DNA of 64,000 bases, taken from assembly GCA_002633025.1 (NCBI GenBank), contig NMRB01000641.1, positions 208,673 through 272,672 of the forward strand, in the 5' to 3' direction. Position 1 is the stretch's first letter. Each line of letters starts with the position of its first letter. A model generated the notes under the pieces. It did no database searches. It was given only the letters and a program-made list of their open reading frames with translations, and was not told the DNA's origin. This stretch comes from Notospermus geniculatus (taxonomy: Eukaryota > Nemertea > Pilidiophora > Heteronemertea > Lineidae). The translations under genes and the position numbers were made by a program. Positions 27,401 through 36,087 of this stretch are shown in pieces.

Positions 27401-30400
27401 TTAGTGATGGGTGCACGTCCGGCTTCATCGACTGAATATCCCTGCTCAGCTCCTGGTCCGCCTGGTCCCGCTGGTGATGCGCCTGGGTCTTGTCCAAGAG
27501 TCACAACAGGTGGTGAATTATCAACTGGATTGATGGTCACAAAGACATCTACTGCTTGAATGCTATTCCCACCGATGACCCATTCATCGGACATATCAGA
27601 GACTGTTAAGTTGAACATATCACTCTGACTTTCAAGGCCAATCTCCCCACTGGTGTGTAGATAGGAAATACGTCCATCGATGAGTTCTTTTTGGGTGAAG
27701 CTGTTGACTGGTACTCCATCCCTTATAACCACTCCTTTTCCTGGAGATGCGTCAACGATGAAGGTCAACTTCATGGGATCTGTGTCGAGATCTTGAGCGT
27801 TGAGAACATCCGATGAAATTGCAACAGACTGTCCTTCATCAACTTCCAGGGTGACACCGAGCACCCCCTTTGGTGGCACCAGTAGAGTTGGAGCCTCATC
27901 GTCAATGCTGTGGATTTTCACTTTGAATTCAATTGGAATGTGATGGACGCCATCTGAGACATCAAGATTGATTTTATCACCTTTATTCTCCACTCCTAGT
28001 CCAGTGTTCTTGTAGAGAATCTGACCATCAATTATGTCTTTTCTTGTGAATGTATCACCAGGCTTCAGCACCTTAGGGCCGAGTTGCAGGACACCATTAC
28101 TTGGGCCAGAGCCGACGGTGAAAACGATGGAGTCAACGTCGGAATCTTCATCATCAGCATCTAACATGTCAGGGGTGATGAACTGGAAGCCGTTCTCAAG
28201 GACAGTCGTGCCAGTGTTCTTTATCGTAGGTGGTTTATCATTTATGGGATTCAGAAAAATGGTGAAGACTTGGTCTGGGTTGACGTTACCATTGGTATCT
28301 TCAACATCAAAGATAAATTGGATGGCTCTCGGTGTAACGCCCATCTCAACATCGGGAGGAAGATAAGAGATCTTCAGATGGGTGATCTCAGCTTGGGTGA
28401 ACATGGTGACCTCTGTTTTAGGATCATCAGTAAGAACAAGCTTTCCAGCTGCCAATGGGCTACTTGAATCTGAATCAAAAGGTCCCTTGGTGATGGTGAA
28501 CTTGAGTTCTCTGTCATTGGTATAATCATCGGTGTACTGCAGGACAGTGCGGTTCAGAGGTGTGATCTGGAATTCGTTGACTGTCATACGAAGCTTCGCT
28601 GTCGGAACTAAATATGGAGGCTGGTCATCGACTGGCATCACCTTGACAACAAATTCCTCGTCGGGTGACTGATTTGGAGGGACATTGTTATCAGCAACAC
28701 GGAAGCGGATCCTGTCCATGTAGACATCATTGCGTTGTTGTCCGACATGGCGATAGAAAACAATACCGTCGACGATATCTTTCTGAAACCATTCCAATAC
28801 AGGCAATTCCCACTTTCCATCGATCAGTTGCCAGTTCAGGGTACTGTTTGGTTTCTCATCAACTCTTAGGACAATCTCATTCTCCTTCGAGAAAGGCTGG
28901 ACCAAACGGAACTGGATGGCGTCATCGTCGCTGTCGACGTCTGTAGCGCTGAGGACTAAAGGACTGATTTCACGCAGCTCACCTCTCTGCACCTGGAGGC
29001 CTGTATTAACGTTGACTACGGGAGGCTCGTCATCTTCAGGGCTGATGGAAATTGGGAACAGGAACTCGACATCGTTTTCTCCGTCAGTCATACGGAAGAT
29101 GATGTTGTCAGAATAGGTATCACTGCCATCGTGTTGATAGGAGACAACGCCAGCGTCGAGGTCAGCAGGTGTAAAGAACTTTTTCTTGAGGCCCGTGACA
29201 AGGACTTCGCCATGAGCAGAACCATACAGAACTGAGATTTTGACGTCATCCAAGTTGTCTTCATCAGAAATCTGTAGATTCTGACTGCTGACCAGTGGAC
29301 GGGATTCGCCCTCAAAGAGTAGGAGTCCAGTGTTGCGTGTCACGACTGGTGCAAGAGTGTTCATTGGCTTGACAATGATTGAAAGGATAAAGGGATCAGA
29401 TGCCAAACCGTCATTATCAATGGCCTTCATTTCAACCTGGTAGATACGCTGGACATCAGAATCACTGCTAGGAGGCTTGTAGGCAATTTTCAGGTCGAGG
29501 ACATCCTTTTGATAGAAGGAGGTCAAGGGGAGGCTTCTGTCGTCTGTGCTGACAATGACGCCCTCTCCATATTGCAGTGGCTTGGTGATATTGAAGACGA
29601 TTTTGTCAGCAGGGGTCTCCTGATCTTCCACCGATAGGACATCAGGGGTGATGGCAGTCATGACGAACTGGTCAACAGACATAAGGAGGACAGCGTTGAC
29701 GTTCTTAGACGGGGGTTTGTTTTCCGTGCCTTTGGTAATATCAACAACAATTTGGAAGTACTCACGTCTGACGATCCCATCCTTATCAGAAGCTTCTACG
29801 ACCATTGGGATGTAGTCACGGTTCGGTGATGTTGGGGTAGCCGTGTGCTTGTATTTCAAGTCACTGGTAATGAACTTGTTGCAGTCGATCATGAACAGCT
29901 GATCCGAAGGAGCGTCGATATGTCCGTACCTTGGGCGGCCGCCAGCGCTAAGCATGCTCACAACACACGTCTCGTGAACAACATCATAAAGGAATTGCAC
30001 GACAGTATCGTCAATCGGCGAACTCAATCCTCCAATTTCATTCACAACCAAAGGCATGTTTTTGGCGATAATATCGAGCTGGGGATCGAAGATGACTTTC
30101 ACCCGCAGGACAAATGGAATGATGAGAGTTTCGGTTGGTGAATCGTAACGAATCTGAAGGGGTACTGTGTCCTCCGGTGGGCTTCGGGCTCCAAAATGAT
30201 CATAAAACACCATACCTTTTCCAAACTGGCAAGGAAACGAGTTGGGCATGAGGACCCCGGGTCTTTGAGAGAGGGGGTCATTCTGCAGAACCACGACCTG
30301 GCACCGATCTCCGCGTTGAACATCAATTTTCAAATCCGTTTCAGGGTCCAGATACGCCGTCCGTCCGAAAGGCACGTTGATATCGTTCTTCACCTTCAAG

Positions 30401-30531
30401 ATGTTGGATTCCTGAAGCTTTTGCTGAGCACTGATATGCACCACACAAAATAACACCGCCAAACAACTGATGGCTCCGTTCGAAAACAGCTGCCGCCCAT
30501 TGGGCCCTCCTCGAAGCTCGTGTGCAGTCAT
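1..30531 (-). CDS. FREM2: FREM2/ECM3-type extracellular matrix protein, whole gene span, 3' end outside window
   Basis: Twenty-two exons joined on the minus strand give 8,975 coding bases (2,991 residues) with an open frame and GT-AG introns throughout. Order: signal peptide, N-terminal domain, about 12 CSPG/NG2 repeats (roughly residues 280-1714), five Calx-beta domains (1715-2364), then the conserved FREM C-terminal region (2365-2991). FRAS1 has extra von Willebrand and furin-like domains at the N-terminus and FREM1 has one Calx-beta plus a lectin domain, so this layout is FREM2; the sea urchin relative is called ECM3 and is about 3,100 residues. Family members form a basement-membrane complex that anchors epithelium to mesenchyme; ECM3 is a substrate for migrating mesenchyme in sea urchin embryos. 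The membrane segment and short cytoplasmic tail expected next are missing because the window ends. The family call is very secure; FREM2 rather than a lineage-specific paralogue is inferred from architecture. Confidence 0.93.
592..2043 (-). CDS. FREM2: FREM2 exons 18-20: conserved C-terminal region, second part
   Basis: Exon 18 (1488-2043) encodes '[16 protein letters not shown]', '[13 protein letters not shown]' and '[15 protein letters not shown]'. Exon 19 (975-1236) encodes '[20 protein letters not shown]'. Exon 20 (592-779) encodes '[16 protein letters not shown]' and '[14 protein letters not shown]'. These blocks are hallmarks of FRAS1/FREM2 C-termini. Phases are 0, 1 and 0 after exons 18, 19 and 20. 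Residues 2586-2920. Confidence 0.93.
2195..3235 (-). CDS. FREM2: FREM2 exons 15-17: conserved FREM C-terminal region, first part
   Basis: Exons 3031-3235, 2694-2858 and 2195-2486 encode residues 2365-2585. This is the stretch most conserved across FRAS1/FREM proteins: '[15 protein letters not shown]', '[14 protein letters not shown]', '[19 protein letters not shown]' and '[16 protein letters not shown]', with regularly placed cysteines. Exon 17 ends in phase 2 with donor GTACGT. Confidence 0.93.
3493..4279 (-). CDS. FREM2: FREM2 exons 12-14: fifth Calx-beta domain
   Basis: Exons 4100-4279, 3857-3987 and 3493-3645 encode residues 2210-2364. The domain opens '[20 protein letters not shown]' and has the turn '[13 protein letters not shown]'. 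Exon 14 ends '[14 protein letters not shown]'. This is the fifth Calx-beta, the number expected for FREM2. The long series of phase-1 introns ends here: introns 13 and 14 are phase 0. Confidence 0.9.
4458..5065 (-). CDS. FREM2: FREM2 exons 10-11: fourth Calx-beta domain
   Basis: Exon 10 is 4865-5065 and exon 11 is 4458-4622, encoding residues 2088-2209. It starts '[20 protein letters not shown]' and continues to '[20 protein letters not shown]' and '[11 protein letters not shown]'. The middle of the domain ([15 protein letters not shown]) departs from the common G-x-D-Y turn, so this domain is more divergent than its neighbours. Confidence 0.92.
5066..6434. other. FREM2 intron 9
   Basis: About 1.4 kb, A+T-rich. 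I see no gene, RNA or terminal-repeat structure in it. Confidence 0.4.
6435..7102 (-). CDS. FREM2: FREM2 exons 8-9: third Calx-beta domain
   Basis: Exon 8 is 6953-7102 and exon 9 is 6435-6644, both phase 1 to phase 1, encoding residues 1968-2087. Recognisable parts are '[20 protein letters not shown]', 'AGIDYIPI' and '[18 protein letters not shown]', ending '[12 protein letters not shown]'. Confidence 0.92.
7103..10355. other. FREM2 intron 7 with a transposon remnant
   Basis: A 3.25-kb intron. Most of it is featureless A+T-rich sequence. The exception is the CRE-palindrome element beginning near 9740, listed separately. A single unresolved base lies at 10075. Confidence 0.4.
9743..9970. mobile_element. 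CRE-palindrome-rich repeat, relative of the 53.4-54.2 kb foldback
   Basis: Starts with ACTAGCTTTAGTACCCGG at about 9745, which closely matches ACTAGCAAAGTACCCGG at 53453 at the end of the foldback element. It contains a perfect 24-base palindrome at 9826-9849 (TGACGTGATGAC followed by its inverse) and further TGACGTCA sites near 9884 and 9902. The right boundary is not clear. It lies in a FREM2 intron and has no coding capacity. Confidence 0.55.
10356..10876 (-). CDS. FREM2: FREM2 exons 6-7: second Calx-beta domain
   Basis: Exon 6 is 10751-10876 and exon 7 is 10356-10604, encoding about residues 1843-1967. Motifs include '[20 protein letters not shown]' and '[17 protein letters not shown]'. 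Exon 7 has two usable acceptors in the same frame: TCTTTTTCAG before 10604, and GCTTGCAG before 10670, which would add 22 serine-rich residues. I prefer 10604 because it gives the usual Calx-beta spacing. Confidence 0.88.
11061..11849 (-). CDS. FREM2: FREM2 exons 3-5: first Calx-beta domain
   Basis: Three exons: 11703-11849, 11385-11468 and 11061-11213, all phase 1 at both ends. They encode residues 1715-1842. The Calx-beta pattern is clear: '[20 protein letters not shown]' opens the domain, 'ATKGVDYS' is the middle strand turn, and '[17 protein letters not shown]' followed by 'TTTINIVD' closes it. Acidic residues in these turns match the Calx-beta calcium-binding type, though binding here is inferred. 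Confidence 0.92.
12581..12670 (-). CDS. FREM2: FREM2 exon 2: end of last CSPG repeat
   Basis: Ninety bases, acceptor TTTTTCCAG before 12670 and donor GTAGG after 12581. Joined to exon 1 it reads [18 protein letters not shown] and then [11 protein letters not shown], which completes the CSPG repeat cut by the donor at 25479. This junction spans an intron of 12.8 kb and is supported by both the phase (1/1) and the uninterrupted repeat consensus. Confidence 0.93.
14583..14618. repeat. Perfect 36-base palindrome
   Basis: CAAGAATATATAAGTACC is followed directly by its exact reverse complement, so the centre is GTACCGGTAC. There is no spacer and no mismatch. Confidence 0.95.
15759..17228. mobile_element. 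Non-autonomous DNA transposon, 1,470 bp, 8-bp target duplication
   Basis: The left end GGCTTACTCGAAAATGCGGAA and the inverted right end share a 21-base terminal repeat with one mismatch, and both have subterminal ATTCCGCGGAA. The 8-base direct repeat ACCCTGTG sits immediately outside on each side (15751-15758 and 17229-17236). An 8-bp duplication is typical of hAT-like transposons, but the tip does not match the usual CAGGG/TAGGG start. The inside carries no transposase. An NRF1-like GCGCATGCGC lies near 16807. Confidence 0.85.
20710..21058. mobile_element. hAT-like MITE, 349 bp
   Basis: Ends are (T)AGGGTGTCTACAGCTCTT on the left and, inverted, CAGGGTATCTACAAGTCTT on the right. AGTGACA flanks both sides (20703-20709 and 21059-21065). 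The subterminal regions repeat phrases of the type 'TTTAAGACTTTTTAAGACC'. The CAGGGT tip and 7-8 base duplication fit a hAT-derived non-autonomous element. Confidence 0.8.
24314..24388. repeat. Near-perfect hairpin, 32-bp arms and 11-base loop
   Basis: The left arm is 24314-24345 and the right arm 24357-24388, with one mismatch near the base. On the minus strand that mismatch becomes a U-G pair. Loop GGAGGAACTCT. It could be a recent snap-back duplication or, less likely, a small-RNA precursor. Confidence 0.85.
25479..30531 (-). CDS. FREM2: FREM2 exon 1: signal peptide, N-terminal domain, CSPG repeats
   Basis: This 5,053-base exon encodes residues 1-1684. The ATG at 30531 is followed by a hydrophobic signal sequence (residues about 18-35) with likely cleavage after HISA. 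The N-terminal domain includes an RGD at residues 73-75 (context VQRGDRCQ), a possible integrin site. From about residue 280, repeats of about 115 residues follow the CSPG/NG2 pattern: 'F(T/S)xxDhxxGxIxYxH' is followed by 'DxFxFxVTDG' and a Pro-Pro-containing linker, for example '[18 protein letters not shown]' and '[13 protein letters not shown]'. The exon ends after CAA G at 25479 with donor GTAGG (phase 1), inside the last CSPG repeat, which is completed by exon 2. The open frame runs on only to 25393, in the intron. Vertebrate FREM2 also packs its CSPG repeats into one giant first exon. Confidence 0.96.
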
Positions 30532-31509
30532 AGCTCTGAGCTCTCACTCCACCGACTACCGACCATGGAAGGTCCGCAATCCCTCAAATACTCCCAAAGT
30601 GTCCTCGGATTATCTAATCGCTCGCATTGTTGTCGAGACCATGTGCACACTTGTCGTCTCTAAACTAAAGATAAACGCCGCGTAGTGATTTCTGGAAACA
30701 ATTATCACGGTTTTAGATCAACCCCTAGATTTCTGTCATATCTGTGAATAAACAAAGGATTATCTCCAGTAGAAGTATTGTTCTAATCTTCACACGTCAT
30801 TCTTGCTAAAACAGCAGTATTTGTTGTAAAAAGGTGTGAAGTCAACGAACTATATAATTATTCAGCGTAGAACACGTAGGTGTGAGATGTACTTCGGTCA
30901 AACTGTCTGGTGAACTTGTAATCAGAGAGGTGTAAAATACATCCATGTTGTAACTAGACATATTGAGACATGACCAAAACTCGCGGCGAAAGTTAGGAAC
31001 CGGAGAAAATGGGCTAAGAAAATAATTTTACTCCTATTTCATGGCTCTTTTAGTTGAACAATAGTTACATTCACCAAGAATAGTCGAAAAATCAAACCTT
31101 CAGGTGAAATGCAGTAATTCCATCTATGGGGAATATGCGACACTAATTGTCGTCTGTGGCAGGGTGTATCACATGTTTTGTGAACTTGTACTGTTCACTT
31201 CACCCACGTTCTCACGACTTATGGCGATTCTGCGACAACTTGGAGGAATAAGACCTGTCAGGTTTTATTCCTGTCAGATTTTATTCAAGGACAGAACAAA
31301 TGCCTGAATTGTCATGGCATTTGGAAGTTTTGTGACGTTGACCACGTGCTCGCCCGCTCGTACCCCACCATCCAACACCTGGAAACCCCGTAGAAAAATG
31401 GACAGCATAGGGGCCTATTTTTTGTTAAACCCCGACCCAACTTTTTACCTCCACTGACGCCGGGCGCGGAGGCGAGTTCTCTCGCGATTAGTCTCCTCAC
31501 GGTTATTAG
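30532..31509. other. FREM2 upstream region
   Basis: Holds the FREM2 5' untranslated region and promoter, to the right of the minus-strand start codon. On the minus strand a TATA-like TAATTATATA lies at 30851-30860, about 320 bases before the ATG; whether it is used is unknown. No gene on the plus strand is evident. Confidence 0.35.
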
Positions 31510-31883
31510 TGAGGTTTCGCAAATCTGACGAAACACGACGTACGAAATATGAAATTGGACTTCATTAGTATGACGTATATATTTCAGTAGATGTTTGGTA
31601 CCACATACCGCCTGCCGCAATCCTTAAGCGTATGACGTTAGACCGATAGAGAATACTGTGTATAATAGGCCTAACCTTTGAAATATATTTATCTTTCGTT
31701 TCCACTTTGTAGCTACGAAGTGCGAATAAAAAATTCAATGCACCATACTCTCTCGGTCTGATATGCTAAAAGACGCACTGGCAGCAGGGACATTGTGGTA
31801 CCAACCATCTCCAGAAATAGATTGGTCCTGAAAATGAAGTCGAATTTCGTCCTTCGTGTTTCGTCAGATTTGCGAAAACTCAC
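31510..31883. repeat. Inverted-repeat element with about 50-base arms
   Basis: Left arm about 31510-31566 and right arm about 31832-31883 share, inverted, the core TTTCGCAAATCTGACGAAAC and flanking matches. The spacer of about 265 bases shows no coding sequence. A second small hairpin, with arms CGTCAGTCTTT and AAGACTGACG, follows at 31919-31962. Confidence 0.65.
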
Positions 31884-32078
31884 AATTGACGACCCTTTGT
31901 ATCAGAAAAAGTCTGAACCGTCAGTCTTTGCTTCGACCGGTAGACGGTCGAAAAGACTGACGTTTCAAGTTGATGAAATAACCGTTGTCCCCAGCCGATC
32001 TAGAGCGGGAAGCCATAAAATGAGCGGGGATCGCCGATACCGTAGGCCTATAGCCTACAACATGGGCAAGGCTGCCAT

Positions 32079-32348
32079 GGGCGTAGCTAGCGGGGGAGGC
32101 AGCGCCGACCCCCCCCCACCCCCCGAGCAAAAAGGGACAAAACATTTTTTACTCTAAAAGGTCATTTTCCCTCTTCAAGCCGCGTTCGTGTGGTATCAGA
32201 TATCGTGGGGAAAATGCATCTCAGAGGATGTAGATTTTCAATTTTTTCTGGGGGGGAGGACCCCGCCCCAGATCCTCTCTGATTTTTCGCTCTTCACTGA
32301 GACTCAATCAATTTTGGCCCCTAGGCCGTAAAAGCTAGCTACGCCCTG
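32079..32348. mobile_element. Small terminal-inverted-repeat element (GGGCGTAGCTAGC)
   Basis: GGGCGTAGCTAGC at 32079-32091 is repeated inverted (GCTAGCTACGCCC) near 32334-32347. Homopolymer C and G runs lie inside. No clean target duplication is visible. It resembles common invertebrate non-autonomous DNA transposons. Confidence 0.6.
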
Positions 32349-33450
32349 CAAACCTGGGAAGAAAAGGACCGGGGAAAAGGAGATTGCTGTTGGATTCTGC
32401 CTGTATCTGCAATGTTTTTCCAAGGGAGATCTTTATTTGCTATTTGAGAGAGTTCTCACACAAGAGAGATATGCACCCACTGGATCCGCGTATGGGGTCA
32501 TCAGGTTCTAGTTTGTGTGTCCATGTGGAACAAAATCCGGCTTGGATAAGGCTTGGAGTATAATTCCTCCAAGGATAAGGGATTTTTACACTTCAGACTT
32601 ATCACACACGAGATCGATAAAGGATAGATCGTTACACAAGGCCTTTTGGACCTGAAGACACTAATTGAGCAATTTTTCGCCCTTAGTAGGCCTAATGGGG
32701 GCTTGTGGTTATTTAGTTCATAACCTCGCACTTCTTCTTTCTCAATAGGTCTACTTATTTCTACCCCTCTGCACACATGTTGTCATTATAATTCCAATAA
32801 GGGGAGGAAGATCGGCTCCCCCGCATATGTCACCAGTCATACCTGCAAAGAATTATTTGCATTTGTATATGTTTGTTTGGCAAGGATTTGGGTGTGACAG
32901 GTTTTGGTGGTTCGTCACATAATTCCTCCAAGGTCACATTAACACCTCTCCCCAGGGTGTCCTTATGTCGCCATCCGTCGTCAGTCGTAAAATGCTCGTT
33001 TGTGTACATTTAGGCCTACAGTATATGGTCATCAATAGCAAGTCTTGTGACACATTATGGAGCAGCAGAAGGACCCCTTGGGAAGACAGTATTGCTGGAT
33101 GATGACATCGCCCTCTGCCATTATTTGGTGTAGGCAAGGAAAAAGGACAGAATTTTTGAAATAATTCAAACACTTCAATATTGCTAAAAAAATCGTCAGA
33201 CAGTATCTAAGTAGGCCTAAATATTTTAAGTGTATCATCGAATTTGTTTGTTCACGCTAAGAGATGGCTATCTTCAAGATGTGTCCATGTATCGGTGATG
33301 GAAGTGTGGAAAAGCATGTTGAGGCAGGGTGCTTCTATTTGTAACGTGGTTTGCTGGCTAGTGACAGTCGTGAATGAATGGTCAATTTGAATGGAAGTAG
33401 CCTATGGTGTATTTACGCAAGAGAATATTACGTCTAATTACAAGAATGCA
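32349..33450. other. Intergenic, nothing recognised
   Basis: No gene, RNA or clear repeat structure seen. It contains several copies of the genome-wide TAGGCCTA motif. Confidence 0.4.
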
Positions 33451-33902
33451 TGTCCCTCAGCATGCTAATTACTGTCATCAGCTTACTCATCGTCTGGCAT
33501 GCTACTCTAATGAGCTATTAGTATAATTTAACAATCTTGGCCTTTCCGTCTGAAAGGGTTCTGACGACTTCCAAGGCCAGTTGGAGATGTCAATCGTGAG
33601 TGGAGTATCGTTCTTGTCAAAACCACGCAAGCTTCCACAAATTTTACCCTTAGTTACCTTGGAGGAATTACCCAAGGTATTACGAACGGGTACTTTTCTC
33701 ATCAAAACCATCACATCCAAGGACGTCATTGATGAATATAAACAATTAATTGTCCTCCACTTCCAAAACCGCTATGCCCTCTTGTAAGGAATGTCAATGT
33801 CTTCTTTGGCATCACCGACCGTCCGTTTCAAGGAGGCCGCAGAAAAGAAGCCAGGGCGTTTCGACAGCAGAACAGACAGCCGTGGCAAAACTATCAGGAA
33901 CG
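33451..33902. repeat. Duplicated segment, copy 1 (without insertions)
   Basis: Begins TGTCCCTCAGCATGCTAATT and is repeated with few changes from 33904. The boundary is a single unresolved base at 33903. Short open frames are shared by both copies on both strands, but none resembles a protein I know. Confidence 0.85.
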
Positions 33903-34123
33903 NTGTCCCTCAGCATGCTAATTACTGTCATCAGCTTACTCATCGTCTGGCATGCTACTCTAATGAGCTATTAGTATAATTTAACAATCTTGGCCTTTCC
34001 GTCTGAAAGGGCTCTGACGACTTCCAAGGACAGTTGGAGATGTCAATCGTGAGTGGAGTATCGTTCTTGTCAAAACCACGCAAGCTTCCACAAATTTTAC
34101 CCTTAGTTACCTTGGAGGAATTA

Positions 34124-34351
34124 GGGAGGTTCAGATAACGTTCCGAGTCTCGACTCCGACTCCAGAGGATTCCTTTTTTGGTAACTACGCCATCAAATAC
34201 AACGTGGTTTTCCAAAGCAATGGTGTTTTCTCATTCACTAGAACGAATAGAACCCGCCTGGGTGGTAAACTTATCTCTGACTTGAAAAACCCGAATTTTA
34301 GCAACTCGGAGTCGGAGCGGGAGTGGGATTCGGACCAGATCTGAACCTCAC
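34124..34351. mobile_element. MITE insertion 1, about 228 bp
   Basis: Absent from copy 1 at the matching point. Its ends are GGGAGGTTCAGAT and the inverted GTGAGGTTCAGAT, with further inverted homology (TCCGACTCC phrases) inside. TTA or TA occurs on both sides, suggesting a PIF/Harbinger or mariner type short duplication. Confidence 0.75.
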
Positions 34352-34434
34352 TATTATCCAAGGTATTACGAACGGGTACTTTTCTCATCAAAACCATCAC
34401 ATCCAAGGACGCCATTGATGAATATAAACAATTA

Positions 34435-35201
34435 GACCGGGTTTATTTATCGAGCCGCTCGATGAATAAGCACTACTTTCGGTCTTATTTGTCAAGCCGC
34501 TCGATGAGGAGAACGTGGATTCAGTGTTATTAATCGAGCTAGCTTGACAAGCAGGCTTCAGATTCAGCACTGTTCGTCGAGCTGGCAATAAAGACACGCC
34601 TCCTCATGAATATGCAATGGCTTCAGCTTGTTTAGTTGGGAAGTCGGCAGTGTGGTGGTGCTTCATTGCTCGCAACATGGGGGTCTCCAAAGCCAATTTA
34701 TCCCTTTTTCACCCCTTGTTTCTGTGTGATGACCCAAATCTTAAACACCGTGGTCGCATGCCCAGCTTCAGACTCTCGGTTTTTGTCAGTCTCAAGATTA
34801 ATCCGCTGGGGTTTGTGGGTCAGAATCTGCTGGTGAGTCCGGACACCGGGGTGGGCCCAGCAGGATGATGCGACGATTCTGTAGACGATTTTATCAGTGT
34901 CACCACTAAGAAAAAAATAATTAACCAGTTGTTCTATGTAGAAATTTGGAAAGTCAACATAATTTTCTAAGAAAACGAAAACAAGAAAAAGAAAAACAAA
35001 ATGAAAAAATATCATGACCACACGGGAATCAAACCCTCGACCTCAGGGGTGTAGGCCCCACATCTTTGCACTACGCTAATCAACACACTGAAGACCGCGG
35101 TAGAGTATTTATCACCTGGTTCCGGAAATACGGGCAGCTCGACGTTTAAGCCCAATTTTGCGTACTGTTTAGCAAGCCGGGCTTGATAAATAGCCACTTC
35201 G
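34435..35201. mobile_element. Insertion 2, 767 bp, 9-bp target duplication, tRNA-like segment
   Basis: AAACAATTA flanks it at 34426-34434 and 35202-35210, while copy 1 has the site once. The ends are imperfect inverted repeats (GGTTTATTTATCGAGC and TGGCTATTTATCAAGC). Inside, the minus strand of about 35017-35090 looks tRNA-like. CGAGC/GCTCG phrases recur through the first 170 bases. No transposase is present. Confidence 0.75.
35017..35090 (-). ncRNA. tRNA-like segment inside insertion 2
   Basis: On the minus strand there is an A-box-like TTAGCGTAGTGCAAAGATG, then a GGGG...CCCC anticodon-type stem, then GGTTTGATTCC, a close B-box match in a T-arm-like setting. The acceptor stem does not pair well. 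It is therefore a tRNA-derived repeat (SINE-like) or tRNA pseudogene, not a functional tRNA. Confidence 0.45.
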
Positions 35202-35298
35202 AAACAATTAATTGTCCTCCACTTCCAAAACCGCTATGCCCTCTTGTGGAAAGGAATGTCAGTGTCTTCTTTGGCATCACCGACCGTCCGTTTCAAGG

Positions 35299-35393
35299 CA
35301 TCTTGCCCTGACAAGGGTTCCTATCACTCCTACTCTCGCTCGGGAGCGTAGTTCGAAGGGCGGAGTGACCGTAGGCCTCGATATGTCAAGATG
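35299..35393. mobile_element. MITE insertion 3, 95 bp, 9-bp target duplication
   Basis: GTTTCAAGG flanks it at 35290-35298 and 35394-35402 and occurs once in copy 1. The ends are CATCTTGCCCTGACAAGG and the inverted CATCTTGACATATCGAGG. A 9-bp duplication with short inverted ends suggests a Mutator-like origin. Confidence 0.75.
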
Positions 35394-35474
35394 GTTTCAA
35401 GGAGGCGGCAGAAAAGAAGCCAGGGCGTTTCGACAGCAGAACAGACAGTCGTGGCAACACTATCAGTAACGAAG

Positions 35475-36087
35475 TTCTTGCTATTTTGATGACGGGGGGG
35501 GGGGGGGCCCGNGGGGGGGGGCACGTATATTGATAAGTGGCAATCATTGAATGAGTGCCTTGGAGTTCCTTTTCAAAAGTGAAGTGCCTCTGAATTCGAT
35601 GTTTGAATGAGGGGTTTCAACTTTTGTTTCTGATTGTGAATAAATATACGATAACACAGGAGGTATGATTTGGGAATAAATCTTAAAGAGTCAACCAAAG
35701 ATACAGTGAACTTCAGGTCCCATTTTCCTTCTCCTCACATTCACGAAAGCATACGTCTGTGCATTTTTACAGAGATAGGAACACACCAAGTATTTTCCAA
35801 GACTTACACCAATAAGTTATATCCTATTGATACTGTACAAATATATATCACATTTAAATCGAAAACATTTCTATGCTCAATAATACTTCATGAAATAAAT
35901 CTCTGTGAAACTGTAGTGATTATTAAAAACAGATAAAACATGAGAGTCATAGCACACAGGATTGTTCGGCTGTCAGACTGACACAATAGAAGCACTGGTG
36001 CCTGCCACCTTCACAGACCAAACTTGTCGCGTTCACTCCTGATTGGGTCAACTTCCTCCAACGACAGAGATGCATTGGAAGGTGCTA
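35475..36087. other. Poly-G tract and sequence downstream of ZFAND2 copy A
   Basis: A G/C homopolymer tract with one unresolved base lies at 35494-35521. The remainder should hold the 3' untranslated region of the ZFAND2 gene. I found no clear minus-strand AATAAA. Confidence 0.4.

Larger units (their letters stand above)
33904..35474. repeat. Duplicated segment, copy 2 (carrying three insertions)
   Basis: Matches copy 1 base for base apart from scattered substitutions and three insertions at 34124-34351, 34435-35201 and 35299-35393. Duplicated bases of target flank the last two insertions, so copy 1 represents the empty state. The pair is probably two haplotypes joined in assembly, or a recent tandem duplication. 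Confidence 0.85.

Noticed and set aside
27048-27497. 149-codon minus-strand frame inside FREM2 exon 1
   Set aside because: Shadow of the real reading frame, which has clear CSPG repeats throughout.
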